Under the pieces are notes generated by a model, which saw only the letters and a program-made list of their open reading frames with translations, was not told where the DNA came from and made no database searches. A stretch of DNA of 64,000 nt from Hyaloscypha bicolor E (Eukaryota > Ascomycota > Leotiomycetes > Helotiales > Hyaloscyphaceae), in the NCBI RefSeq assembly GCF_002865645.1, contig NW_020194643.1:736119-800118 (forward strand), read 5' to 3'. This document shows, one piece after another, positions 1 to 10,625 of the stretch; position 1 is the stretch's first letter; each line of letters starts with the position of its first letter. Made by a program: the position numbers and the translations under genes.

Positions 1-102
1 AAGTATGATCGGATTCGGAAGAATTATTGGGATTGGAGGAGAGGTATGCTGAAGGAAGACGAGGTCACGAAGGCGGTAGAGAAGGTTGAGCTTGGTCAAT
101 GA
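1..102 (+). CDS. C-terminal end of a gene cut by the left edge
   Basis: The first 102 bases are open in frame 1 and end with TGA at 100-102. They encode 33 residues rich in charged and aromatic amino acids (a YWDWRRG stretch, then a Lys/Glu-rich tail ending VEKVELGQ). Such mixed, hydrophilic composition looks coding, and no other frame fits as well. The rest of the gene lies outside the window, so no function can be assigned. It could also be a chance open stretch. Confidence 0.4.
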   Translation, partial: KYDRIRKNYWDWRRGMLKEDEVTKAVEKVELGQ

Positions 103-930
103 GTGAGCTTTGGAGGCACTGTGGCGAAAACTTATTACCATGGATTTCTTTTCATCCGCTTTCATGCAGTGAGACCAAACCATCCAAGAACTTGCCAACA
201 AAACTCCAACACAAAATGCCCGAAAAGGACCCCTATCCCACCTTATAGCACAAGGCTTTTCTTCCTCCTCTTCATTCTCACCCCCAATCAAGAATTTCGC
301 GTTCCACAGCATTGCGTGGCTCAGCTTGATGCATTTTACTGTACCAGAATTCCTGGGGTCCTCAACCCCTCATTCGCTACCGTCCTGCCTGCCGACGATC
401 ACTGAGGTCATCCTAGCGGTCAGCAGCGTCTGTAATTCGCTCCTCTCTTTTATCTTCTCCGCTATGCAATTGTATGGAGGGATTGATAGGTTCCTGTTAC
501 AAATTCTGGTGGACGGAGAGCTGAACTGCTGGGGTTGGGGGAGGCAACGCGGTGGATATGATGTCGGGATAGCGGGGTCCCTGGAAGGGTTAGTGACAAC
601 GACGCTGATATGGACCTTTCTTGGGGATTGTGATAGTAGAATTGCGATCTGCCGGGTATGTTGTTCCTCGTCCGTCATGTTATATACTCTCTGTTCTTGC
701 TCTTTCTTTTTACAACAGTTTGCAACGCAATCCGAAGCTTGTGCAAGCCTACGGGAGGTAGTCACTGCTCCATGCTTCAGCAATTATAAATTCTTCTACC
801 ACCAGCAACAAGTACATCTCTCTCTCTACGCAACTCCAAGCCTTTGCAGACACATTCTCCAGGCTCAGCACCGTCCCTTTATACCACAAGCAACAAGCGC
901 AACTCTTTTCCGCAGACGGACCAAGCACAA
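103..930. other. Intergenic region with no supported gene
   Basis: Several overlapping frames are open on both strands, but none starts at a convincing ATG with splice signals or shows a recognisable domain. The segment probably holds the 3' UTR of the upstream gene and the promoter or upstream exon(s) of the small gene that follows. Confidence 0.5.
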
Positions 931-1499
931 ATGCAAATGTTATACGGCCTAATAAACATCCCCGATTTCCGGCCCTCGCAAGCCCATCCCCTCCACCGTG
1001 CCAAACGCAAGGCAATCGAGAAAGCGAACCCACGTTTCGACCTCAAGGAAGCGGGCTTGAAAGCCGCTGTTCTGGCGATATTGGCGGCTATTGCGTAAGA
1101 CCCAATTTCTCGGGCTAAATACCTCTTGTAGCAATGTTCAACAACTCCTGGAACAAACTACTCTTGAAATACCGGGAATAAGCATGCTGACTCTGATTTC
1201 TTGGGACTAGGTGTTACCCGAGGGTTAAGGCGGAGCATGATTTAAAGCAACATCCGGAGAGGTTTGAGGATAAGGGGAAGGGGAGGGGGAGGGAGAGGGG
1301 ACATGGGGGACATGGGGGAAGGAGGAGCGAGGGGTATAATAGGGGGAGAGAGAGGATTGGACACGGAGGAAGATGTAAATATGATAAGAGGATGGAAGGA
1401 GTGTGCGGAAGTGAGAGGAGAAGCGTGGGTGAGAGGAGAAGCGTGGGTGAGAGGAGAAGCGTGGGTGAGAGGAGAAGCGTGGGTGAGAGGAGACGGTGA
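931..1499 (+). CDS. Two-exon hypothetical protein, Arg/Gly-rich C-terminus
   Basis: Proposed exons are 931-1094 and 1211-1499, giving 150 aa. The 116-bp intron has a GTAAGA donor, a CTGAC branch site about 20 bp before the acceptor, and TAG. Splicing joins an Ala/Leu-rich segment (AAVLAILAAIA) to a highly basic tail rich in Arg, Gly and Glu. The tail ends in four copies of a 6-residue repeat (ERRSVG) encoded by an 18-bp tandem repeat. The ATG at 931 is the first in frame (the codon at 844 is TTG), but an upstream exon cannot be excluded. I do not recognise a family. The small hydrophobic segment followed by a low-complexity basic tail could suit a small membrane-associated or RNA-binding protein; that is speculation. 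Confidence 0.5.
1413..1493 (+). repeat. 18-bp tandem repeat, 4.5 copies, coding
   Basis: The unit GAGAGGAGAAGCGTGGGT repeats perfectly at 1413-1430, 1431-1448, 1449-1466 and 1467-1484, with a partial copy at 1485-1493. The length is a multiple of three, so copy-number change would keep the reading frame of the preceding entry. Confidence 0.95.
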
Positions 1500-2328
1500 T
1501 GTGTGGACTAAGATTACCTTGTTGTACGATATCCACTCGAAGAATTGGTGAAATGGCAATTGGTTTCAGCGGTATTGCCCAATAAAGCGATTACAGTACT
1601 AGTCACTGAGTTCTCGTGTTTTGCTGGTTTTACGCAAAAGTCACCTGATTCACTTCCGAGTTTTATGGTAAAGGCATCAATTTCACGTAACACCTAATTA
1701 GTACCTAACTAATCCGAGTATTCCGTACATTTTTATCTCTTTGTTAGTGTTTATAAGCTAAGATCACAGGTTAATTATGGAGTAAATCCTAGGAAGAGTG
1801 TTCCATCGTGATTTTACCCCTATTTTCGCTTAATTACGCCACCCCGTACCTTTACCCTCGGTAAACCTTTAATACATTACTTTTAATTTTAATTTTAATT
1901 CCAAGGTAATAGAACAATTGGAATCATTCTAAATAGTCTATGTTTTAATTCTTAGATCTGGTTTTAATATATTTGTGTGGAATAATAAGTTGGTATTCTT
2001 AGAGTACTGGCTTTTGGTGCAATTCGCTTAAAATACGAGAACTAAGCGACAGTTACTCCCCAGCTACTTATGATAATATATTAAACTGACAGGTCATGGA
2101 GCTATGTAATTAAATTTACGATTAGAGCATTGGAGAAAGTACACGCAAAAGACCGGGCTATTGAAGGGATTTCATATTATCATTATCTAAGCAATTGAAA
2201 GCCATTAATCTCGGCCCAACGTCGCTATGCTTATCAAACACTCTCCGGAGCAATAGGCTTTTCCATCAACGATTAATGCACAGCTCGAATGGTACAGTGG
2301 TCACGTAATTGGCCTCGGCAACAAAAGA
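1500..2328. other. AT-rich intergenic region
   Basis: No gene is seen here. The stretch from about 1600 to 2280 is noticeably more AT-rich than the neighbouring genes and lacks long open frames. It may contain an old decayed repeat, but no identifiable motif remains. It separates the convergent ends of the small hypothetical gene and the hydrolase. Confidence 0.5.
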
Positions 2329-3995
2329 TCACAAGCCATTCTTCTTGAGGTAATCGGTGATGACCCTATAACCTCCCGTAGCATTGTACTAGAGACTATG
2401 AGCGCATTCAGGAAGACCAGGTGCCCTTGACTTACCGCTGTGGTCAGAATGTGGCCAGTGTTGGGCTGAATGTAGGCTTCAAAACCCACGGACTTTGGGA
2501 AGAGAGGCGCAACAGCATTGGCGTAAACACCATTGCAGTCTCCCTGGCAGATCACCATATCATTCGAGCCTCTACGGAACAATTAGTTCCTTTATATTGG
2601 CTGTGTGCGAGAAACTTACGTGAAGAACAGGACTGGGATGGTAGATTGCGAGACGAAGTTCATGGCGAAGAGGGTGAAGAACTCCATGATCGAGATCGGC
2701 CAGCTTGAGGCCAATGCCAGTTGGGCAGTTGCAAAATCGAAAGAGCCGATCTTGTAGAACCTGCAGGGTAGCTATTAGCACTAAAATCATCCTGACTGAG
2801 CCCATTTTACAGGTCTTATAATGTACATACAATTGAATGCAGGAGTAGATGTCGATGACCGTAACCCAACCATTGTCGTAAGCACCCCAGCGAGAAGGAT
2901 TGACTGTGTTCGCAATCTTGAGTTGGGTAGCCGCAAAAATACCCGGAGCTCCAGCCAAAAGGCCAGAGTTGAGAGACCAGCCAGTCAAAACAGCTCCATC
3001 CACAATTGTCGGATTGGCCGATGCTAGCAAGGCGTTGGAGACAATAGAACCTGGGTCTTGAGTCAGCTTTATGAATGTGCGCAACGCTTCGAGGCGCCTG
3101 CGTAGGGTGCGTCCTTGAGTGTACAAGAACTCGCGAGATATCCGGGACACAGGCGGGTCGAATGTACCGCAACTTGTGCAACTTCGGTTTGGAGGGGACA
3201 GGGATTTGAATCTACCACAAGGGTGTGGAGGAATATGCATACCCAAGCTATGGCCGACCAACACTATCTTCTTTGGTGTCACGCCTCCCGCATAAGAGCT
3301 CAGACAGCCTGATCGTACGTATTGAATCAACTGTTCCAAGACTGCGACGTGGATTGGGATCTGAGAAACATAGCCATTGAGTCTATGGAAGAATGAGCAA
3401 TATAATATGAGGATGGAGCGACGATACTGCTAAGAAGGAAAGCGCGAGTAAGGAATGGACTTACTTAGTAGACTCGCCAGCTCCGACTCTATCGTAGAAG
3501 AGTACCGAATAACCCTTAGAAACAACAAAATCGACGAAGCTGTACTTGGAAGATTGATAGGGGAAGTGCCAATAACTTTGCGAACAATCAGCCCCAGCTT
3601 CAACAACACCACTGTACCCGCGCTGTTCAGGAAAATGGGTCTGCTTCTTACTATCTATCAAGAGTGGCGCCGTGGGTTGCCAAGAGAAGTGTTGAGGGTT
3701 TGTTGTAGCTGGGTCGACAATAGGTGCCGGCAATTTGATAGGCAGCAGTCTCGTTGTGAGTACCGGCGAATGGATTCAAAGCGGCAGCGACACCTCGAGT
3801 ATTGAACTCAATGTTGAGCGCAGTGACATCGAGGTTGTTAGAGAACTTTGGGAGGCCGAAGACGAAGTTGTTCGAGGTAACATTGACAGGAATGGTGATA
3901 TTGAAGCAGAATTTATCAACATCCCGCAACTCAGCACCGTGAGCTGGCAGGAATCCAGAGAAGAGGGCGACGAACAAAAAAAGAAGGAGGTCCAT
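2329..3995 (-). CDS. Secreted alpha/beta hydrolase, seven exons
   Basis: Exons (minus strand): 3995-3652, 3575-3465, 3382-3243, 3050-2831, 2760-2620, 2571-2436, 2388-2329, giving 383 aa. Each junction has a GT/AG pair and keeps frame. The first ~20 residues (MDLLLFLFVALFSGFLPAHG) look like a signal peptide. An oxyanion HG segment (LLATHGATLD, ~107-116) precedes the strand that ends VLFYDRVGAGES. The nucleophile elbow is GHSLGS with Ser ~197, the acid is probably Asp ~323 (GSNDMV), and the catalytic His is ~359 (NTGH). This order is that of the AB_hydrolase fold (Pfam AB hydrolase-1/-6 type). The substrate is unknown; such fungal proteins are often annotated as esterase- or lipase-like. Cys pairs and N-linked sites (NITIPVNVT) fit secretion. 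Intron 3 (192 bp) is unusually long for the gene. Confidence 0.88.
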
Positions 3996-5224
3996 CTTGA
4001 GAAGATGGGAGGAAGTCAGGGCTAGCTGTGAGTATCGAGAGTGATTGATTGTTCTTGGTGATGGGGAAGAAGGAAGTGTGATTGTGTCCTGGTGATGAAG
4101 AACAAGGAGAGTAGGTTTTGAGAGTTTGTAAGAAAATATTCAGTGCGATTTCGGAAAGAAGAAGACTACCTCTAGTGCGATGGGCGAGTTAGAGCAGCGC
4201 AGCATGAGTGAAGTCTCAGCCGAGAGGAAGGTGATTTCTCAAACGGAAGATTCCGCTCAAACGGCACTGAAAACCCAATCTCCCCCGTCAATGTTGAACA
4301 ATTATCTGAGAAAGACTTCAATGTACTGAAGTCTCTGAGCCATTCAAAGAGGAATGTCCAACTTGACTTGGAACAACAATGAATACCGCTTTTCTGACGG
4401 CCGAGGGCTAAAGGTAAGAAACGCGGAGCTATGACTGTGGAGATATGAGAGACATCAAACGAAACGGAAGAATAAGGAAGGCACAGAAACCAGGAGGTTC
4501 TAAACTACCACAGATGCGATTTGTCAAATAATGGCTTCATGTTGTAAACGTGTGATCGGGTAGATCCATTCTTGAAGCCAAAGAAGAACTGCAACAACTT
4601 TTCCGCCAGCCCAATTGTTCAACCTGGGAGCCTCAAAGTTTGTACCCAACTTTATGGTACTCATTTGTTTCAATTGAAACCACTGCGATGAGTTTAGGAG
4701 GTTGGCTGGCAATGACCATCCTCTTTCATGTTAAGAAAGAACACTAATGTTCCTCTTAGGCACAATATAGCAACTCCAGAATTTATATAGTCTTGTTACC
4801 AAGCGTTCCTGATCCCGACACCGCAGTGGCAGTTCTGATTCGCTGGTTCCGGAAGCTGTTGCGAGAAACAACTGCACTCCGGGCCGTCAATCGGAACGGT
4901 TGAACATTAAGCTTTATGCAAATGAGTTCAAGGTACTGTGCCTTCCCAAATCTATCAGCAGTCAGACGGGTGGATATACGCTTCAGCTGCTAACTCTAAA
5001 AAAACAGAAGACATTCCAATGGTGACATATCTGATGGCATCATGTTCGTTTCCTCCAGAGCCCCTGCTTTCCCGCCTGCTTAAGTGGCTCGCCTTCCACA
5101 GCATCATTAAGGATGAATGGCTATTTTTGTCTTCTGGAGTTGTTGAATTGACGATGATTTGTAAGATAAATTGGCGACAGGGAGAAAAGGGGCGATTGCA
5201 GCTGCCGCAAAAATCGGTGGCACG
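3996..5224. other. Promoter and intergenic region left of the large element
   Basis: This 1.2-kb region holds the 5' side of the hydrolase gene and runs up to the target duplication of the transposon. Short open frames exist on both strands (for example around 4524-4712 and 4938-5246) but lack homology, splice logic or start context. No gene is supported. Confidence 0.5.
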
Positions 5225-5229
5225 TACAG
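5225..5229. repeat. Left 5-bp target-site duplication (TACAG)
   Basis: TACAG lies immediately outside the left terminal inverted repeat, and the same five bases lie immediately outside the right repeat at 17998-18002 in the same orientation. A 5-bp direct duplication flanking inverted ends is the expected footprint of cut-and-paste insertion. Five bases can match by chance, so this is supportive rather than decisive. Confidence 0.65.
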
Positions 5230-5345
5230 CTAGGGCAGGATTTTAGGCGGTGAAGTAGGGCAGGATTTTAGGCGGTGAAGGGCCAAACTGCAAAACTGCG
5301 AACCTTCAAACCATTAAAACCGCGAAATCAAAACTACGAATTGCA
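5230..5345 (+). repeat. Left terminal inverted repeat, with an internal 25-bp duplication
   Basis: It begins CTAGGGCAGG. The first ~25 bp (TAGGGCAGGATTTTAGGCGG and following TGAAG) occur twice in tandem, from 5231 and again from 5256. The repeat then continues GGGCCAAACTGCAAAACTGC and into a CAAACC/AAAACC-rich tract. The right end has only one copy of the 25-bp segment. The identity to the complement of the right end is very high over the first ~60 aligned bases and then decays. Confidence 0.9.
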
Positions 5346-5404
5346 TGCTACTTAAAATTAGGCATAGAATTACACTGAAATTATACTTAGACTCGTACTT
5401 ACTA

Positions 5405-5715
5405 TTAATAGGGTGCTCTTTATGTATTGCAGTAAGCTGCCCCGCAGGAAGCTGCATCCCCCAACCCCCCGCCCCCCCCCCTCCCTCCCTCCCCCCCAAG
5501 AGCAGCCCTCCAGGAAGCTCTTTATATATTGCAGTGAGCTGTCCCAAGGGAACCACCCCCAGAGAGCTATCCCAAGGGAACTGCCCCCCAAGGAGCTGCC
5601 CACTAAGGAGCTCTATAGGTATTACAGTGAGCTCTCCCCCAGAGAGCTCTTTATATATCGCAGTAAGCTGCCCCTTGGGGAGCTGCCCCCCACTGCCCCC
5701 CAGGGAGCTCTTTAC
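5405..5715 (+). repeat. Degenerate subterminal minisatellite
   Basis: A unit resembling GAGCTCTTTATATATTGCAG followed by TGAGCTGCCCC recurs at about 5407, 5516, 5610 and 5645, with shorter AGCTGCCCC/AGCTCC modules between. A C-rich homopolymer-like tract lies at 5469-5500. The segment is not AT-shifted like the element's interior. Subterminal repeat arrays are common in class II elements, where they can be transposase-binding sites; that role is inferred here. Confidence 0.7.
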
Positions 5716-7998
5716 CAGACTCCCCACTGAGATCTAGTACCGGATATGGAAGTCCTTAAGTAAAGGAACTTAGACGGTTCTCGACGATATTATACCAGAC
5801 AAATTTGGGTATATGGCAATTAGTTAAAAAAAAATTTGGGTCTTATAGGCTTATGGTATATTTTCTCTTAACCTCTAGTAAAACCAAAGGCATTATTAGG
5901 TTTTAATTATTTTAAATCATTGACCCTGCTTATCCTAGACCCTATAACTTCATGACTAGAGTAATTTGCCAGAAAATCCTTATTTTAATATAATAGACTA
6001 CTTCCCAATTTATAATCAAATTATAATATTAGCTAGTAAGTATAACCTCTAATATTTGAATAATAATTAAGAGCCTTTCGAGCTATTTATTATAGCGATT
6101 TACTATATAATGCCCCTTTATTACTTTTGAAGTCTAGAACTTATTATATATAAAAAATAGTACCTTTATCTACTATAGGCTTAAAATATAGTAAACGGAG
6201 GTACTATATTTTTACCTCGGGATAGATTAAAATAAGGAGTACCTTCCTAAATTAGTTTATCTAAAGTAATATAATAATTTATAATAGGTTCTAAATATAT
6301 TCTATTTACTTATATCTATAAAATTTAGTATATCGAGTATAAATTATACGAGTAAATAGGCGAACTTAAATATTTTATATACCTGTTCTATAAATATAAA
6401 AAAACCTCCTTACCCTACCTTAACTTTTTCTTCCTTTATATTTTTAAATACTATCTTACTATTAATATAAGTATTACTAAGTCAAAATAGTAATAACTAG
6501 TAAGTATATTTATTTAAGAATAATTCCTTAAATTAATCCTAATTTTATCTTTAGCTAAGCTTTGCTTTAGGATCAAGTTTAAGTCCCTATAAACTATATT
6601 AGCTTAAGCCCCTAGCTACTATAAATCTGGTAATAGCTGGCCATTCTGGCTTATATTTATAGTATTTAAGCTTAAGGATATACTTATTATACTATCTATA
6701 GGATTAAGTACTTTACTAATACTATCCTTTATCCTATTTATAATAGTAATAATATTTCTTTCTTTAATAAGTATACTAACTATATATACTCTAACTTACC
6801 TGCTTTCTAGTACGGAGCTACTATTATTAATTCACTTAACCCTGGCCTTCCTTCTTAGCCTCTTTTTATATTACTAGTACCTGCTATAGTTACCCTAATT
6901 TGCCCTCCTTCTTAATTATCTAGATTAGGGTCTTAATCTCTACTTCCTCCCTAATAACCTTAGTTTTAGCCTGCTTTATTTTTATTTATTTAATAGTAAA
7001 CTTCTCTGGCTAGCTTCTTACCTATAAATACTTCTCCTTAATAATATATGAATTTCTTTATTTCCTTACTTTAGGATATTTAATAATAATCCAGTTTTAT
7101 TATAGGTTTGCCCTTAGTTCTAAGAAGAGGAGAATTAGTCTCTCTATCTAATAATGAAATACCTAACTTCTATATAGATATGAATATAGAGAGTTCTATA
7201 GCTTCTAATAAATTAGGTAATATATTACTTAATTCTATATTCTTTTTACTATATACTAGGCTACTATTAAGCCTTCTTAGCTAATAACTCCCTATTTCTT
7301 CTAGACGCCCCCTAATACCTCGGAATTCTCCCTATAGTAGCTTTTCTCCCTTAATATCCGGCCCTTAATAACCTACTTTAAGTTCTTAGTAAAGTTTACC
7401 CTATTACTAGAATCTAGTTCTTTGCCTTAATACTTTATATTAGGCGGCTACTTATAATAGAATAATTACTATTAAGAATATTTATAACCGAGAGAATTAG
7501 GAACTCGTATTAGAACTCCCTTAGAGTATTAGCTACTTGAATTATTATATAAAGAAGTTAGAGCGGTAATTAAATATAATAAATGCCTTAGTTAAAGGGT
7601 TTTAGTATTATTAGAGAGATTTACTAAACTACGAGTATTAGTTCTATACTAAGATTAGGATAATCTTGAGACGAGAGAATAAGTATAATAATAATAGAAG
7701 TATACTAAAGGCAGCTATAGATATATTTATACTTGCGAATTTCAGGCCACTCTTTAGTATACCTATTCCTTAATAATAAAGGGAAATATAGTAAAGAGAT
7801 ATATATATATAATAGAATATTTGTGAATTTTAAGAAAGTATATAAGATAGTTTAATTAATATAATAGTTTGCTTTATATTTTAGTATAACTATATACTAA
7901 AAAGAATTAATTCTAGACTAGATCTAATTCTATTAAATATATAAATCCTTACTAACCTAGTAAATCTCTGGAATATAACTTACTTCTTTTATTTTTAC

Positions 7999-8478
7999 TT
8001 CAAACTATAATAGGAAGATATAGTAAGTATTTACTATATTTTGTTCCTATAGTTTAGTAAAGGGGTAATAGATCCTAGTACTTTTTTTGTCCTTATTTCA
8101 AACTATAATAGGAAGATATAGTAGGTATTTACTATATTTTGCCCCTATAGTTTAGTAAAGGAATAATAGATCCCAGTTATAATAGCGGGATTAATATAAT
8201 AATTAAAGGCTTAAAGTTTAATAAATTTTATATATTAAAAATACTAAGCTAGAAAGTAAAAAAAAAAAGAAATATCTCGACCTTTTAGTATTCTTTTATT
8301 TAAGTATTCCGGCTTAGCTCTATTTTATACCTATTTCCGATTCCCTATTTCTAGTAAATTATACTATTATACTAGCTATTATATAAGTACTAATATATTT
8401 GCTTTAAATTATAATAAGAAGATATAGTAGGTATTTACTATATTTTGCCCTTATATTTTAGTAATATAATAGATCCGA
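7999..8478 (+). repeat. Three dispersed ~77-bp direct repeats
   Basis: Three near-identical copies lie at about 7999-8074, 8095-8173 and 8403-8476. Each starts with CAAACTATAATAGGAAGATA (or a CT-shifted version), continues TAGTAGGTATTTACTATATT and ends AATAGATCC. Differences between copies are mainly transitions, as expected after RIP. Their function is unknown. Confidence 0.85.
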
Positions 8479-8687
8479 TTATCTTTAAAATAAAGATTTT
8501 ATCTTTATTTAAAGAAGATATTATATTTATATTATTAAATTATAGGTATTTATATATAAATATATTATAAATAAAGCTAGCTATACTAAGAACTATACTA
8601 TATTTATATATAAGAATACTAATTGCTTTAACTTAGTAGTAGACCCGTATAGTCACGTGACTCCATATAATTAGCTGGCTATAAAAA

Positions 8688-8734
8688 AGCCCTAAAGCCC
8701 GAAACTTATAAAGAGTCTCAAGGGCTTTAGGGCT
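8688..8734. repeat. Perfect 13-bp hairpin
   Basis: AGCCCTAAAGCCC at 8688-8700 is followed 21 bases later by its exact complement GGGCTTTAGGGCT at 8722-8734. The stem is GC-rich inside an AT-rich block and so escaped the surrounding mutation. A CACGTG site lies just upstream at 8654-8659. It could be the end of a nested small repeat or a relic hairpin. Confidence 0.8.
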
Positions 8735-10308
8735 TCCGGACTATTACTAGTACCTAGTACTTTTTAGGAAAAGAGTATAATATATTCTATAATAGGTAAC
8801 CTATTATAAACTACTTAATCTTTAAGTTAAGCGGGAAATCTGAGGGCCAGGCTCGTAATTCAAGTCTTATTAAGGTTATTAAAGTCTTTACTAGCTAGTA
8901 TTATAGATTTAATATAAATATTACAGGAATCCTATAGGTTCTATCCTAATCTATTTAGAAAGCATATATAGTATGTTTTTATATTTGTTCTATTAATATT
9001 TATATATAATTCCTAAGAGCCAAACTATTACCTAAGAAAGAAATAAGAAGGCTAAACTAATACCTTTAAAAACCAAGGCCTTAATAAATCTGTCTAGAAA
9101 AGCTTACTAATTCTTCTAAAAATAACCCAAGCTCTAATAGGCCAGAAAATTTTGAGTTTATTATATATTATAACTTATATAACTAGAAATAGAGACTATT
9201 CTAATAGGCCAGAAAGAGTTTCTTATATAGCTTATTTATATAACCAGGAATAGGAACTTAAGTTTATTATATGAAATTACTTATATATAGAGACTCTTAC
9301 TATAAACTCCTTGTTTAAATTAATTAGTTAAACCCATTTTTAATACTAAGTCTTTATTAGGGCAATTTCCCGCTTCCAGAGGCTTTAGATAAAGTAGCTA
9401 ATAAGTTTCTTAGCTATTAGCCAAGACTTATTAGCTAGAAAATAAATAAATAATAAATAAGATTATAAAGCAGAACTTCTCTAATTATAATACTAAGATA
9501 TTTTATTATAATATAAAGTAATTGGATATAGAAGCCCTATTAAATACAATATATCTCGAGCTATAAGTTTACAAGATAGGTATAGGAAGTCTTAGTACTT
9601 AACTAGTATTATAGTCTAGCCTAAAGGCGCCTGCTATTCTTTATATCTAATTTAATAGAAATAAAAAATACCTATATTTTAACTCGAGGGATAATTAGGA
9701 CTTTTATATGGATTTAGGGCAGTGGTTTGCTTTATAGAGAGAGAATAGACCAGAATTACTTATACTATATTAATCTTTAGGAGGAATTATAGTAAATACC
9801 ATAATTCCTGAAATATTCTCGAGGAAGCTTTCCTGAACTAAAGTAGGCTAGTTTATAATCCCGAAAGATCTATAGGAGTTTTATATACCCGAGAGTATAA
9901 GTACTTAAGGTAAATACTATTTGAGTTCTAATTTATAATAAAAAAAAAGTAAAATATATAAAATAAAATACGTAAAGTAAAAGTAAAATAAAATACCCGG
10001 GTATTTAATAAATAGAAAGCCTAACTATAAGTTATAAGAACTAGTACTAACTAGGCATATATATAGTAATATTAAAAGAGAGGTAAGGCAAGAGGAACTA
10101 AAAAATAAGTTAGTATATATTTTGTAAAAGCGAACGGAGAGATATTTAAATAGCCTAAAGGCAAGAAATATATATTAAAAGAGTCGAAATTAGAGAGAGA
10201 AGGGCTATTTCCTATAAGAATAAGTTAGTATATATTCTAAGATAAAGAATAGAGGTACTTAGTAGTGGCCCAAAGGCTTTTATAAGTATTAAAAGAGGAG
10301 AGGAGGTA

Positions 10309-10625
10309 TTAAAGTTTAGAGAAATCTAAATAGGAATTAGTTTCTTTTTTGGAAATTCGAAAAAAAGTATTCCCAAAAGGCCTAAAGGTATAAGAGGTAT
10401 TAGAAAAGAGGAGAAGATATTAAAGTTCGGAAAAGGGAAGAAGGTATTAAAGAAGGAAAGGAAATATTAAAGAAGGAGAGGGATCTAAATAGGAATTAGC
10501 CTCATTTTTGGAAGTTTGAGAGAGGGTATTCCTAAAGAGCCCAAAGATATAAGAGGTATTAGAAAAGAAAAGGAGGTATTAGAGTTCGGAAAAGGAGAGA
10601 AGGTATTAAAATTTAGAGGGATCTA
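10309..10625 (+). repeat. ~160-bp direct repeat, two copies plus purine-rich minisatellite
   Basis: A block beginning near 10309 (AAATCTAAATAGGAATTAG, then TTTTTGGAAATTCGA, then GGTATAAGAGGTATTAGA) is repeated starting near 10468 with scattered transitions. Shorter AAGGTATTAAAG-type modules are interspersed from about 10080 to 10630. A further duplicated TTAGATACTAG-TCTTGGTATTA module lies around 10706-10860. Confidence 0.7.

Noticed and set aside
844..930. Longer N-terminus for the small gene, starting at 844
   Set aside because: The codon at 844 is TTG, not ATG. The first in-frame ATG is 931.
1413..1493. CRISPR-like array
   Set aside because: It is a contiguous 18-bp tandem repeat without spacers, in a eukaryotic coding context.
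5469..5500. Pro-rich open frames in the C-rich tract
   Set aside because: These result from the minisatellite and homopolymer composition. They read equally well on both strands and have no family.
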